From: Arenibaculum pallidiluteum
GTDB lineage: Bacteria > Pseudomonadota > Alphaproteobacteria > Azospirillales > Azospirillaceae
Direction: 5' to 3'
Assembly: GCF_017355985.1 (NCBI RefSeq)
Contig: NZ_JAFIQU010000025.1
Location: 1-64,000 of the forward strand
DNA length: 64,000 nt
Shown here: positions 36,692 to 44,985 of the stretch, one piece after another
Layout: the number at the start of each line of letters is the position of its first letter
Numbering within the stretch: position 1 is the first letter of the stretch
Position numbers and translations under genes: made by a program
The notes under the pieces: model-generated
The model's input: only the letters and a program-made list of their open reading frames with translations
What the model was told of the DNA's origin: nothing
The model's database searches: none

Positions 36692-37126
36692 ATGTCGTTC
36701 GCTTCCCTCACCCGCCAGGTTGACGACCGCTTCGCCAATCCTGTCCTCTCGAATGCGGTCCCGGCGCTCGGCCGCCTCTTGATCGCCGCGATCTTCCTGC
36801 TATCCGGTGCGAGCAAGGTCATGGATCCCGCGACGACCATCGGCTACATCGCGGCAGTTGGCCTGCCTCTTCCCGAGATCGCTTACATCCTGGCCGTGCT
36901 GGCCGAGGTGGGCGGTGGCATCGCGCTCGTCCTCGGCTTCCAGGCCCGCCTCGTGGCCCTTGCCCTGGCCGGCTTCTCCATCGTGACGGCCCTGGTGTTC
37001 CACAGCGCGCTCGGCGAGCTGGACCAGTTCATCCACTTCTTCAAGAACATCGCCATGGCTGGGGGGCTGCTCCAGATCGTGGCGTTCGGCGCCGGCCGGT
37101 TCAGCGTGGACGGACTGCGCCGCTGA
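36692..37126 (+). CDS. DoxX-family membrane protein
   Basis: A 144-residue protein with four membrane segments. DoxX features are ALGRLLIAAIFLLSGASKV, then PLPEIAYILAVLAEVGGGIA and ALVLGFQARLVALALAGFSI. AAGGAG (36678-36683) lies 8 bases before ATG 36692, which is preferred over TTG 36671. DoxX proteins are found with thiosulfate:quinone oxidoreductases and in redox-stress loci. Here it ends a LysR/pirin/F420-type reductase/DoxX cluster, an association seen in many proteobacteria. Confidence 0.85.
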   Translation: MSFASLTRQVDDRFANPVLSNAVPALGRLLIAAIFLLSGASKVMDPATTIGYIAAVGLPLPEIAYILAVLAEVGGGIALVLGFQARLVALALAGFSIVTALVFHSALGELDQFIHFFKNIAMAGGLLQIVAFGAGRFSVDGLRR

Positions 37127-37313
37127 GGTGGCGCCGCCGCGAGCCATTCCTGATGATGGGCTCCTGTTCCCGGGCATGGACGTGGGTGGATCCACGGGCC
37201 GTGAACCGGGACGGGGGTCGCCCGCCCTGTCCAAGGGACATAAGTCCGCTGCGCGCGCCCGATCGGAGGTGCATGCCCTGTTCGCCCTTCATGCAGAGGC
37301 GAAAGGACACTCC

Positions 37314-37388
37314 ATGGAACTGCTGATCGTGATGGCCGTGGCGGGCGTCATCTCGTTGCTGGTCATAGACACCATCGGCGATATCTAA
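37314..37388 (+). CDS. Putative 24-residue membrane peptide
   Basis: An ATG preceded by AAAGGA encodes a 24-residue peptide, mostly one hydrophobic helix (MELLIVMAVAGVISLLVIDT) with an acidic end, followed by a stop. It sits in the gap between the doxX gene and the convergent antiporter. The peptide is too short to judge by codon use; the ribosome site and membrane-like composition are the only support. Confidence 0.4.
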   Translation: MELLIVMAVAGVISLLVIDTIGDI

Positions 37389-37405
37389 TCCTCAGGGCGC
37401 TCTGG

Positions 37406-38881
37406 TCATGGCTTCGGGGGACCCCCGCCGGGAAGCGGGCCTCCCTCCGCCGCGCGGGCTCGGAGATCCACCTCGCGCAGCATCCCGCGCAGGACTTCGT
37501 CCCCAATGCGGTTCTCCTCGCGGAGGGCCAGCAGGGCACGACGGGCGGCATCCAGCCGCTCGCCCGTGACCACCCCCGCGCCGGCATCGCCCAGCGCGCG
37601 CCTAGCCAGATCCTTCTCGCAGCGTTCCTCGTCCTCGTCGGCAAGTCCGGCTCGGCGGACTACGATCCGCAGCGTGACACCCTGCACGACCACGGAGCAG
37701 ACGACGATCAGCGCGGCCATGACCAGCACCAGGTCGCGTTCGGCGAAGGACTGGCCGCCCGGCAGCTCCATCGGAAGCGAAAGTGCCAGAACCAGCCCGA
37801 TCACCGAGCGGGTCGAGGCCCAGGCCATCATGCCGGCGGCCCCGCTGTGCGTCCGGCCCCGGCGGGGCTCCAAGGCCTCGGCGACGGGGCTGGCGAGGGT
37901 GGTTGACAGCGAAGTGACGTATTGGATCCCCAGGACGGCGGCCAGGGCAGCCGCGGCTGCACCCAGGACGAGCCAGACGGGCCGGTCGTCGAGGGCCGAC
38001 ACGGCTTCCGGCAGCGCCCGTCCGGCCATCAGGAAGAGCATCGAGGACACGAGAAGGCTTGCCGCCTCCCAGAACGCGACCGCGTTGATCCGGGCCTCGG
38101 TGGAAGAGGCGCTCCTGCCCGTGCGCCGGTCGATGCGCACTGTCGAGACGACGAGCGCGGCGGTGATTACGACCACCACCATGGACAGTCCAAGCTCGCG
38201 CGCGGCAACCGCGCCGAGATAGGGCGTCGCCAGCGACACCGCGATCTCCACCGGCGCAGCATCGACCCGGTCGCGCAGGCGCTGTACCAGCCAGCCAATC
38301 GCAAGCCCGGCGGCCGCACCGCCCACCACGTCCCAGGCATAGGAACCCAGCACGGCCGCCGCCGAGGGGGCCTCCGTCAAGGCCTGCACGGCCACGGGGA
38401 AGCTGGAGACCACCACGATGCGGGACGCCATCTCTCGGGTCTTGAGCGCATCCGCCACGGCCCGTGGCACCTGCGGGCGCCCCTTGGCCTCATGGAACGC
38501 GCGGGTGTCGAAGACTGCCGCGATGATCCCGATCAGCACCGCGCCGGGCCAGGAAAGGCCGGGCAGCAAGGTGTGGCTCGCCAACGCCACTGCGGCGATG
38601 GTCGCGAAGGCGAGCAGTACTCCCGCCAGCAGGCCGGTGACCAGCGTGAAGCGCAGCAGGTGGAACGAGACCCGCGCCGTCGAGGCGTAAATGATGGGTG
38701 GCAGGAAAAGGCCGAGGACAAGGTCCGGTTCCACCCGCATGGCAGGCAGGCCCGGCAGCCATGCGGTAGACGCCCCCGCGGCGAAAAGAAGGATCGAGGG
38801 CGGCAGCCGAAGAAAGCCTGCGACCACCAGCAGCGGGCCGATGGCCGCGAGCGTCAATGCGAGCTGGTTGGTCTCGCTCAC
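37406..38881 (-). CDS. NhaP-like Na+/H+ antiporter with altered ion site
   Basis: A 491-residue protein of the CPA1 cation:proton antiporter type. It has about 12 membrane segments (from LALTLAAIGPLLVVAGFLRL) and a hydrophilic C-terminal tail of about 80 residues. In CPA1 exchangers the ion site is formed by a TDPVAV-like and an ESLLNDA-like segment. Here the matching region reads AVFDTRAFHEAKG and then ALKTREMASRIVVV. The Asp of the first motif is kept, but the Asn-Asp pair of the second is missing. The protein may carry other ions or be non-coupled. It is convergent with doxX. Confidence 0.78.
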   Translation of the reverse strand: MSETNQLALTLAAIGPLLVVAGFLRLPPSILLFAAGASTAWLPGLPAMRVEPDLVLGLFLPPIIYASTARVSFHLLRFTLVTGLLAGVLLAFATIAAVALASHTLLPGLSWPGAVLIGIIAAVFDTRAFHEAKGRPQVPRAVADALKTREMASRIVVVSSFPVAVQALTEAPSAAAVLGSYAWDVVGGAAAGLAIGWLVQRLRDRVDAAPVEIAVSLATPYLGAVAARELGLSMVVVVITAALVVSTVRIDRRTGRSASSTEARINAVAFWEAASLLVSSMLFLMAGRALPEAVSALDDRPVWLVLGAAAAALAAVLGIQYVTSLSTTLASPVAEALEPRRGRTHSGAAGMMAWASTRSVIGLVLALSLPMELPGGQSFAERDLVLVMAALIVVCSVVVQGVTLRIVVRRAGLADEDEERCEKDLARRALGDAGAGVVTGERLDAARRALLALREENRIGDEVLRGMLREVDLRARAAEGGPLPGGGPPKP

Positions 38882-38954
38882 GGGGACCTCTCGCGGAGTG
38901 GTGAGCCGTCAGACGCGCCAGGCCGTCCGAACTTCCTTCCGAGTTGGCGTGGCT

Positions 38955-41198
38955 CTAGGCTTCCTTCAGCCAAGCAATGTCCGCTCCGGCCCAGAGTGGG
39001 TCGACCTGCCGCGAACCGCGCATCGGAACGGCGCTGAAATAAGCCTCGAGCCCGGTCTCGAGGGAGGGCATGACGTTGCCGCGTTCGCTCGCGAGCACGC
39101 TGTAAAGCGGCCGTCGGGCCCGCCAGCCGGTCTCGTGAACCGGCACGCCGCGGACGAGGCCGGGGTCCAGCCTGGCACGCCGCGCGGCCTCGCGGGCCAG
39201 TTCGGCCCAGCTGATCGCACCCGCGTTGGCGAGATGCCAGAGGCCGGTCTCGCCATCGATGAGCAGGTCCAGGGCGGCGCTCACGAGGTCGGGCACGTAG
39301 GTCGGCGAAACGACGACGTCCTGCGGGGCCGCGAAGGGCTGCCCACGCTGCAGCGCCTGCAGTGCCCTGGTCACGAAGTTCCTGGAATCCCAGGGTCCAA
39401 AGAACGCACCGGTCCGAACCACGAGGGCACGCTCGAAAGTCACGGCTGCTCTCTCTGCCTCGACCTTTGTGGCACCGTACACGTTCAGCGGATTGACGGC
39501 GTCGCTTTCCACATACGGCGCAGCCTTTTCTCCATCGAAGACGAGATCGGACGAGAAGGTCAGGAGTGGAATTCCCGCCTCGGCACAGGCGGTTGCCAAT
39601 GTCGTGGCGCCGCAGGCATTGGCACTTCGGCAGGTCTCCGCAGCCGAGTTCTCGGCGGCGTCGACATCCACGAACCCCGCTGCATTGACAACGGCCCACG
39701 GGCGTCGGGCCGCGAGCGCTCCCATGACCGCGGAAGCGTCGGTTATGTCGATCTCCCGGCGTCCGATCAGGTCATAGGGGAGCCCGCGCAGTGTGCAGAG
39801 CCGTGCGAAGGCGTTCCCCAGGGTGCCGGTCCGGCCGATGATCATGAGGCGCCGCGGCTCGTATCCGGCCGACACGCTTCCTGGGCGTCTTCGATGCGCG
39901 GCGGTGTAAGGGCAGCATCGGATGGGCGCGAAGGCCAGGCGATCGGTGCGATGCCATCTGCCCGGGCTATCCAGCACCGGGTGATCGGCCTTTCCCCTTT
40001 CGCCAAGCTGGCGCACCAGGCCCGCAAGGGCGGTCTCGCGCGGCGTCGGGGAGCGGACGTCGAAGGGGCCGGGTTCGTAGTAGCCCACGCAGTTCGTCAG
40101 CAGGCGGTTCCAGTCATAGCTGCCGAGAAGCGACCAGACCGTGACGGCGCGCATGTCGATTCCGTCTGCACGCAGCCGGAGGGCGGTCTCCCAGACTTCG
40201 TGAAGCCACCGAAGCTGCTCGTCGCGGGTCGAGCCGTCATGAGCCTCGGTCACCGCCATCGGCAGGCCGAACCGCTCCCAGGCTTCGCACAGCAGGCGCT
40301 CGAGCCCGACCGGACCCTCGACAAGTATGCTCATGGCCTCGATGTCGGCGTACCGGTCCCTGCCCGTCGCCCCCCAGGACCAGCGGTCGTACCGCTGGTA
40401 GCGGTGATCCAGGAATCGCTCACTGGTCGGGTAGTGATTGAATCCCAGGATGTCCGGAGGGCAGGGATCATCGTTGATCGCTGCGATCTCGCGCGCCAGG
40501 CCTGCCGCCTGGAACCGCGGCCAGAACAGGTGCGTATGGTCGACACGCCCCAGCAGCAGGTCGATGCTGAGCCAGCGGCGTTCGTTCTGGAACTCCGCCA
40601 CATGGGCGAGCTGCGGCGTGCTGTGGACCTTGCCGAGATCCTCGGTCTGGACGAGCTGTGCCGCGGGACTGACGCGGCGGATCGCAGCCATGGCCTGTTG
40701 CGTCGCGAGTGTTTCGTTGACGAGCATGCGCAGGAAGCGCCGCTCGTCCATGGCATGCGGGTACCAGAACCCGTAGAGCCCGCTGAACCGCGCCGTCGTG
40801 AGCGGCTCGTTCACCGGCGTGTAGGCATCGATCCAGGGATAGCGCTCGGCCACGCGCGCGGCGAAGTCGGCGAGGCCGGACGCAAAGCCGGGGTCCTCGA
40901 GGCTGGTGTGCCGTGGTCCGCTGCCGTGATGGACGAGACCAACGATCGGTCGGATACCGACCTCGCGGAGCCGGTTCAGGCGCTGATCCGTCCAGCGCCA
41001 ATCGGCGCGGTCAAGATCGTCCGGAGCCACACGCTCCCAGAGGACTGGATAACGGATCCTTTTGATGCCGAGCGAGGCGAACCTGTCGATGTCGTCCAGT
41101 CGGTGCTCGTGGCCGTTCATGACGGTCTGGTCTACGTAGGCGTCGCGGACGCGGGCGACCGTGCACTCAAGGCCTCCCCAGATCTCGAGGGACGTCAT
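38955..41198 (-). CDS. GH1-like glycosidase fused to dTDP-4-dehydrorhamnose reductase
   Basis: A 747-residue two-domain protein. Residues 1 to about 440 resemble family 1 glycoside hydrolases. The acid/base Glu is in TPVNEPLTTA and a nucleophile-like Glu in AVTEAHDGS, where TEAH replaces the usual TENG. The C-terminal domain, about 450-747, is an RfbD-type SDR with IIGRTGTLGNAFARL and the catalytic Tyr-x3-Lys in NVYGATKVEAERA. RfbD makes dTDP-L-rhamnose from its 4-keto precursor. GAGGAG lies about 10 bases before ATG 41198. Divergent glycosyltransferase and MFS genes suggest a surface-glycan locus. No rfbA, rfbB or rfbC is adjacent. Confidence 0.85.
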   Translation of the reverse strand: MTSLEIWGGLECTVARVRDAYVDQTVMNGHEHRLDDIDRFASLGIKRIRYPVLWERVAPDDLDRADWRWTDQRLNRLREVGIRPIVGLVHHGSGPRHTSLEDPGFASGLADFAARVAERYPWIDAYTPVNEPLTTARFSGLYGFWYPHAMDERRFLRMLVNETLATQQAMAAIRRVSPAAQLVQTEDLGKVHSTPQLAHVAEFQNERRWLSIDLLLGRVDHTHLFWPRFQAAGLAREIAAINDDPCPPDILGFNHYPTSERFLDHRYQRYDRWSWGATGRDRYADIEAMSILVEGPVGLERLLCEAWERFGLPMAVTEAHDGSTRDEQLRWLHEVWETALRLRADGIDMRAVTVWSLLGSYDWNRLLTNCVGYYEPGPFDVRSPTPRETALAGLVRQLGERGKADHPVLDSPGRWHRTDRLAFAPIRCCPYTAAHRRRPGSVSAGYEPRRLMIIGRTGTLGNAFARLCTLRGLPYDLIGRREIDITDASAVMGALAARRPWAVVNAAGFVDVDAAENSAAETCRSANACGATTLATACAEAGIPLLTFSSDLVFDGEKAAPYVESDAVNPLNVYGATKVEAERAAVTFERALVVRTGAFFGPWDSRNFVTRALQALQRGQPFAAPQDVVVSPTYVPDLVSAALDLLIDGETGLWHLANAGAISWAELAREAARRARLDPGLVRGVPVHETGWRARRPLYSVLASERGNVMPSLETGLEAYFSAVPMRGSRQVDPLWAGADIAWLKEA

Positions 41199-41611
41199 GA
41201 CCGGCTTACTCCTCGTCTTCGAGCGGCCCGAGGGGCCATGCGGGGCAAACGATTCCGGGCGTGGCGGGTACCGCGCGGCGCAGTTCAGGCGCCGACGAGG
41301 CTGCGGGAGGGGCAACCGTCCCGCAGCCGAGAACTCTCTCGGGCTTCCCGGCGTATGCAGTTGGTGCGCCTTCCGCCCGAAGCAGTCGCCAGCAGCGACC
41401 TTCCGGCACAGGCCGTGGGATACGCGAGGCCGGTGCGGGCTGCCTCGGCGGCGCCGATCGCCCATGGGATGGCCCTTGGGCGGACATGCCTGCGGCGATC
41501 AGGTCCGAGCATGCGCACCTAATGCGTATTTCCTCCGAAACCTCCCGGCTTCGGGGCTGGAGGAGAACCGGGGCTGTTGGAGGAAGGCCTGGGCCACAAT
41601 GCGGATGGGGA
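41199..41611. other. Divergent intergenic region, about 410 bases, no gene seen
   Basis: Lies between the GH1-RfbD fusion and the glycosyltransferase. A + strand frame stays open through much of it but shows no family similarity until about 41650, so it may be leader DNA or an extension of the glycosyltransferase N-terminus. No RNA gene or repeat was recognised. Confidence 0.45.
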
Positions 41612-42820
41612 ATGCAGCTCCGATCGGACCCTTGGGCCGGGGCGCCGCCACCGGGAACCGTCTCGCCCGACCACCTTGCGCGCCCGCATGTCTGCCTTTT
41701 CACGGCCAGCGAGGAGCCGTCCGGCATGGGCGAGCACATGCTGGCACTGGCTGGTGCATTGAAGGACCAATGCCAGCTGTCCTTCATTTGCCCGCCGACG
41801 GCAGCCGGGCAGTCGTTCATCGATCGAGCGGTCGCGGCTGGGCTGGAGGTCTTTGCCTGGGAGCTCGCGGACGGAGCGCGCCGGCGCCTGCTCGCATGGC
41901 TCGGCGCCCGGTCGGTCGATGTCTTCCATATCCATGCCGGGATCGCCTGGGAGGCGACCGCGGCGGCCGGCATCGCTCGAGAGGCCGGCATTCCCGTGGT
42001 CCTGCGCACCGAGCATCTGCCGTACCAGGTCTGGAGCGCCCGGCAGGCTGATCGCCACAGGCGCATGCTGCACCATCTGGACCGCATCATCTGCGTGTCG
42101 CAGGCGTCGCGCGCGAGCTTCCTGCATCATGGCCTGCCGAGCGGCGTCGACATCTCCGTCGTCCGGAACGGGATTCCCGCCTTGCCGCCGGCGCGCGAGC
42201 GCGAAGCCTTTCGCGCCGAGCTCGGCTTAGGGCCTGGGACGCTTGCGGTCCTGACCGTCGCGCGCTTCACCGAGCAGAAGGACCATGCGACCCTGGTCTC
42301 GGCCATGCCGGCCATCGTCGGGAGGTTCCCGGACATACGCTTCCTGTGGGTCGGCACCGGTCCGCTGAAGCCCAAGCTGCAGGTGATGCTGGATCAGGCC
42401 GGCATGACCCCATATGTCGTCTGGCTCGGGCGGCGCACCGACGTGCCGGACCTGCTGCGGGCCTGCGACCTGTTCGTGCTGCCCTCGCGCTACGAGGGCT
42501 TGCCGCTGGTGGCTATCGAGGCAATGGCCTCGGGACTGCCGGTGGTCGGGACCAGGGTCAGCGGAACCGCCGAAGTGGTGAACCATGGCGAGACCGGGCT
42601 GCTGGTTCCGTCGGGCGATGCCCAGGGGCTTGCCGGGGCCGTCTGCGAGCTGCTCTCGAACCCGGCCCTTGCCGCACGTCTCGTCGAGCTCGGACGTGCC
42701 GCTGCCGCGGGCCCCTTCAGCGCCACGCGCATGGCCGCAGAAACCTTGACCGTCTACCGGGACCTGCTTCGCCGATCCGAAACGGGCGACCAGACCGTGG
42801 CACGCCGGAAAGCCTCCTGA
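41612..42820 (+). CDS. Glycosyltransferase family 4
   Basis: About 402 residues, GT-B fold. The N-terminal half has VCLFTASEEPSGMGEHMLAL and VFHIHAGIAWEATAA; the C-terminal half has ISVVRNGIPAL, FLWVGTGPLKPKL and the nucleotide-sugar site FVLPSRYEGLPLVAIEAMAS with the EGLPLVAIE pattern. It would add a sugar to a glycan on the cytoplasmic side. Start is uncertain: ATG 41612 is used, ATG 41522 or earlier starts remain possible. It is divergent from the GH1-RfbD fusion and followed after 80 bases by an MFS gene, so it probably belongs to the same glycan locus. Confidence 0.85.
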   Translation: MQLRSDPWAGAPPPGTVSPDHLARPHVCLFTASEEPSGMGEHMLALAGALKDQCQLSFICPPTAAGQSFIDRAVAAGLEVFAWELADGARRRLLAWLGARSVDVFHIHAGIAWEATAAAGIAREAGIPVVLRTEHLPYQVWSARQADRHRRMLHHLDRIICVSQASRASFLHHGLPSGVDISVVRNGIPALPPAREREAFRAELGLGPGTLAVLTVARFTEQKDHATLVSAMPAIVGRFPDIRFLWVGTGPLKPKLQVMLDQAGMTPYVVWLGRRTDVPDLLRACDLFVLPSRYEGLPLVAIEAMASGLPVVGTRVSGTAEVVNHGETGLLVPSGDAQGLAGAVCELLSNPALAARLVELGRAAAAGPFSATRMAAETLTVYRDLLRRSETGDQTVARRKAS

Positions 42821-42900
42821 TGCCTTCCTGGCCGAAGCGGAGCCCGCGTTCCTGAACGGGCGCGCCGGATCAACCCCCAATCCAGAGTCCCCCGTAGCCC

Positions 42901-44388
42901 ATGAACCTCAAGCCGGATTCCGTGATCCTTCCGTCCGATGTAGAGCGCGGCAAGCGTGCGCTCGTGCAGGACGGCGCCTGGGCCAACGTCGTGGGAACGC
43001 TCTCGGGGGGCGTCATGCTGGTGGGGCTTGCGCTCGCGCTGGGAGCCGGTCCCCGTCTGATTGGCGTGCTTGCGGCGATTCCCTTCTTCGCGCAGCTTGC
43101 CCAGATACCGGCCATCGGTCTCGTGGAACGGATCCGGCAGCGCCGGAAGATCGCCGTCCTAACGATCACCGGCGGCCGTGTCCTGATCCTCGGCATGGCG
43201 TGCCTCCCCCTGATCGAAGACCGGTCCCTGGCGCTCGGTCTCCTCGTGGCGGGCCAGGTCTGCGTCGGCGTGCTGGGGGCGGTCGGGGCATGCTCCTGGA
43301 ACTCCTGGATGCACGAGTTCCTTCCGAGGGAAGGGCTGGGCACCTTCTTCGCTCGCAGGCTGTTCTGGGCGACGAGCTTCGCCCTGATCAGCGGTCTCGC
43401 GGTGGGAGCGGCGGTCGATCACTGGCCGTCCTCGGACAAGGCCGATGCCTATTCGGCGGCGTTCGTGATGGCCGCCTTGGCAGGCTTCGTCAGCTCGTGG
43501 TGGCTGTCGCGCGTCCCGGAACCCGTCATGGCCCCGCGCGAGGCGCAGCCACCGCTGCTTCGGGCCCTGCGCGAGCCCTTCCAGGACCCCGACTTCCGGC
43601 AGCTCATCGTCTTCATGGTGTCGTGGAATTTCGCAACGAACCTAGCCGCCCCCTTCTTCACGGTCTACCTTCTGCAGCAACTCGGTTTCGGCATGGGCGA
43701 GGTCGTGGTGCTCTGGGCCGTCAGCCAGCTCGCGAACGCGCTGACGCTCGGCCTGTGGGGACGGCTGTCGGATCAGCTCTCGAACAAATCGATCCTGGGA
43801 TTGGCGGCCCCGGTCTTTCTTGGGTGCGTGCTGGCACTGCCCTTCAGCGCGTTGCCGGAGCGGCACGCCTACACCTTTCCCATTCTGATCCTGATCCACG
43901 CCATGATGGGGGCCGCGACCGGCGGGACCGGCCTCGCCGTCGGAAACATCGGACTGAAGATGGCCCCTTCGGGAAGGGCGACCGCTTATCTGGCGGCGGT
44001 TAGTCTCTCGGGGTCGCTGGCGGCTGGAATCGCGCCGATCGTCGGCGGCCTCTTCGCCGAATGGTTTGCAGCGCGCGAGTTCTCGCTGGTAATCCACTGG
44101 ATGGCGCCCGAGGAGGACCTCCAGGCCGTCGCGATGCGTCTGCGCAACTGGGAGTTCTTCTTCGTCTTTGCCTTCCTGCTTGGCCTTTACGCCCTGCATG
44201 CGCTGACGCTTCTGCGAGAGGGCGCCGAGGCCAGCGATCGCAACGTGGTCCGGCAGTTCCGTCTGGAGCTGCGGCGCAGCATGCGCAGCCTGTCCTCGGT
44301 CGGGGGGCTGCGCGTCGCGACCGCGTTTCCAGTCGGCAGGTTCGTCGACCGGGATCCCGGAGCACCGCAGGAAGATGCGCGCGCGTAG
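42901..44388 (+). CDS. MFS transporter
   Basis: A 495-residue inner-membrane protein with 12 predicted helices and a charged C-terminal tail of about 50 residues. Hydrophobic segments include WANVVGTLSGGVMLVGLALA, LIVFMVSWNFATNLAAPFFT and VGNIGLKMAPSGRATAYLAA. The pattern of paired 6-helix bundles fits the major facilitator superfamily; no subfamily could be named. It follows the glycosyltransferase on the same strand and may export or import a sugar or glycan precursor, which is an inference from context. Confidence 0.78.
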   Translation: MNLKPDSVILPSDVERGKRALVQDGAWANVVGTLSGGVMLVGLALALGAGPRLIGVLAAIPFFAQLAQIPAIGLVERIRQRRKIAVLTITGGRVLILGMACLPLIEDRSLALGLLVAGQVCVGVLGAVGACSWNSWMHEFLPREGLGTFFARRLFWATSFALISGLAVGAAVDHWPSSDKADAYSAAFVMAALAGFVSSWWLSRVPEPVMAPREAQPPLLRALREPFQDPDFRQLIVFMVSWNFATNLAAPFFTVYLLQQLGFGMGEVVVLWAVSQLANALTLGLWGRLSDQLSNKSILGLAAPVFLGCVLALPFSALPERHAYTFPILILIHAMMGAATGGTGLAVGNIGLKMAPSGRATAYLAAVSLSGSLAAGIAPIVGGLFAEWFAAREFSLVIHWMAPEEDLQAVAMRLRNWEFFFVFAFLLGLYALHALTLLREGAEASDRNVVRQFRLELRRSMRSLSSVGGLRVATAFPVGRFVDRDPGAPQEDARA

Positions 44389-44403
44389 CCGTACCGATCG
44401 GGC

Positions 44404-44559
44404 TCAGCGATCCGTCGGCAGGGCGTCGGACACCGCGGTCGCGGCTTGCTGATCGGCAGATCCGGCCGCGGCGACGTGGATTTCCTGCGGCGGGGCAAAG
44501 CGGCCGGCGGCGAAGCCAACCGAGGCGAGGGTCGCGAAGACGAAGAAGGCGAGGCGCAT
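44404..44559 (-). CDS. Putative 51-residue exported peptide
   Basis: An ATG at 44559 opens a short frame beginning MRLAFFVFATLASVGFAAG, a good signal-peptide pattern, then a hydrophilic stretch IHVAAAGSADQQAATAVSDA and a stop at 44404. It follows the MFS gene convergently. No family is recognised and the ribosome site is weak, so it may be a chance frame. Confidence 0.4.
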   Translation of the reverse strand: MRLAFFVFATLASVGFAAGRFAPPQEIHVAAAGSADQQAATAVSDALPTDR

Positions 44560-44985
44560 GGTGAGACCCGTGCAAGACTTGCTCGAAGGGTTTCACCATG
44601 GCCGCCATGGGTTAACGCGGCCCTGCGCGTGCTGAGACAAAGAACGGTCCGAGCTGGCCAGCACCAGCTCGGATCGGCCGGGATCGCTGTTCAGGAGATC
44701 CGGGGCAACTCGTTGAATGCGTGCATGGGAGGTGGGCTGCTGACCGTCCACTCCATGAGGTCGGTCGCCGGCGCCTGATGCCAAGTCTCCCAGTTCCGCG
44801 GCGCGCCGCCGGCCGTCGGCTCAGTCTCGACGGCAAGGCGGGTATCTCCCGGTCCCCCTGCGCGTCCCCCGTTCCTTCGGGCGGACGCCCATTCCGGCTC
44901 AATACCGCGGTGGCGCCGCAGCGTCGGGAATTCCGCCGGCCTGCGGCTTCTCTGCAGACGGCAGGTTCTTTGGTGCAGGCGGCGT
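44560..44985. other. Intergenic region, about 430 bases, no supported gene
   Basis: Only short frames without family similarity cross this stretch. No RNA gene, repeat or clear terminator was recognised. It lies upstream of the putative exported peptide and downstream of the NDH-2-like gene. Confidence 0.45.

Noticed and set aside
37128..37312. The frame upstream of the 24-residue peptide as one 86-residue gene
   Set aside because: The upstream part has no coding character; only the last 24 codons have a ribosome site and a membrane-like pattern.
38691..41522. Plus-strand frame opposite the GH1-RfbD fusion
   Set aside because: No motif; both domains on the minus strand have catalytic residues in place.
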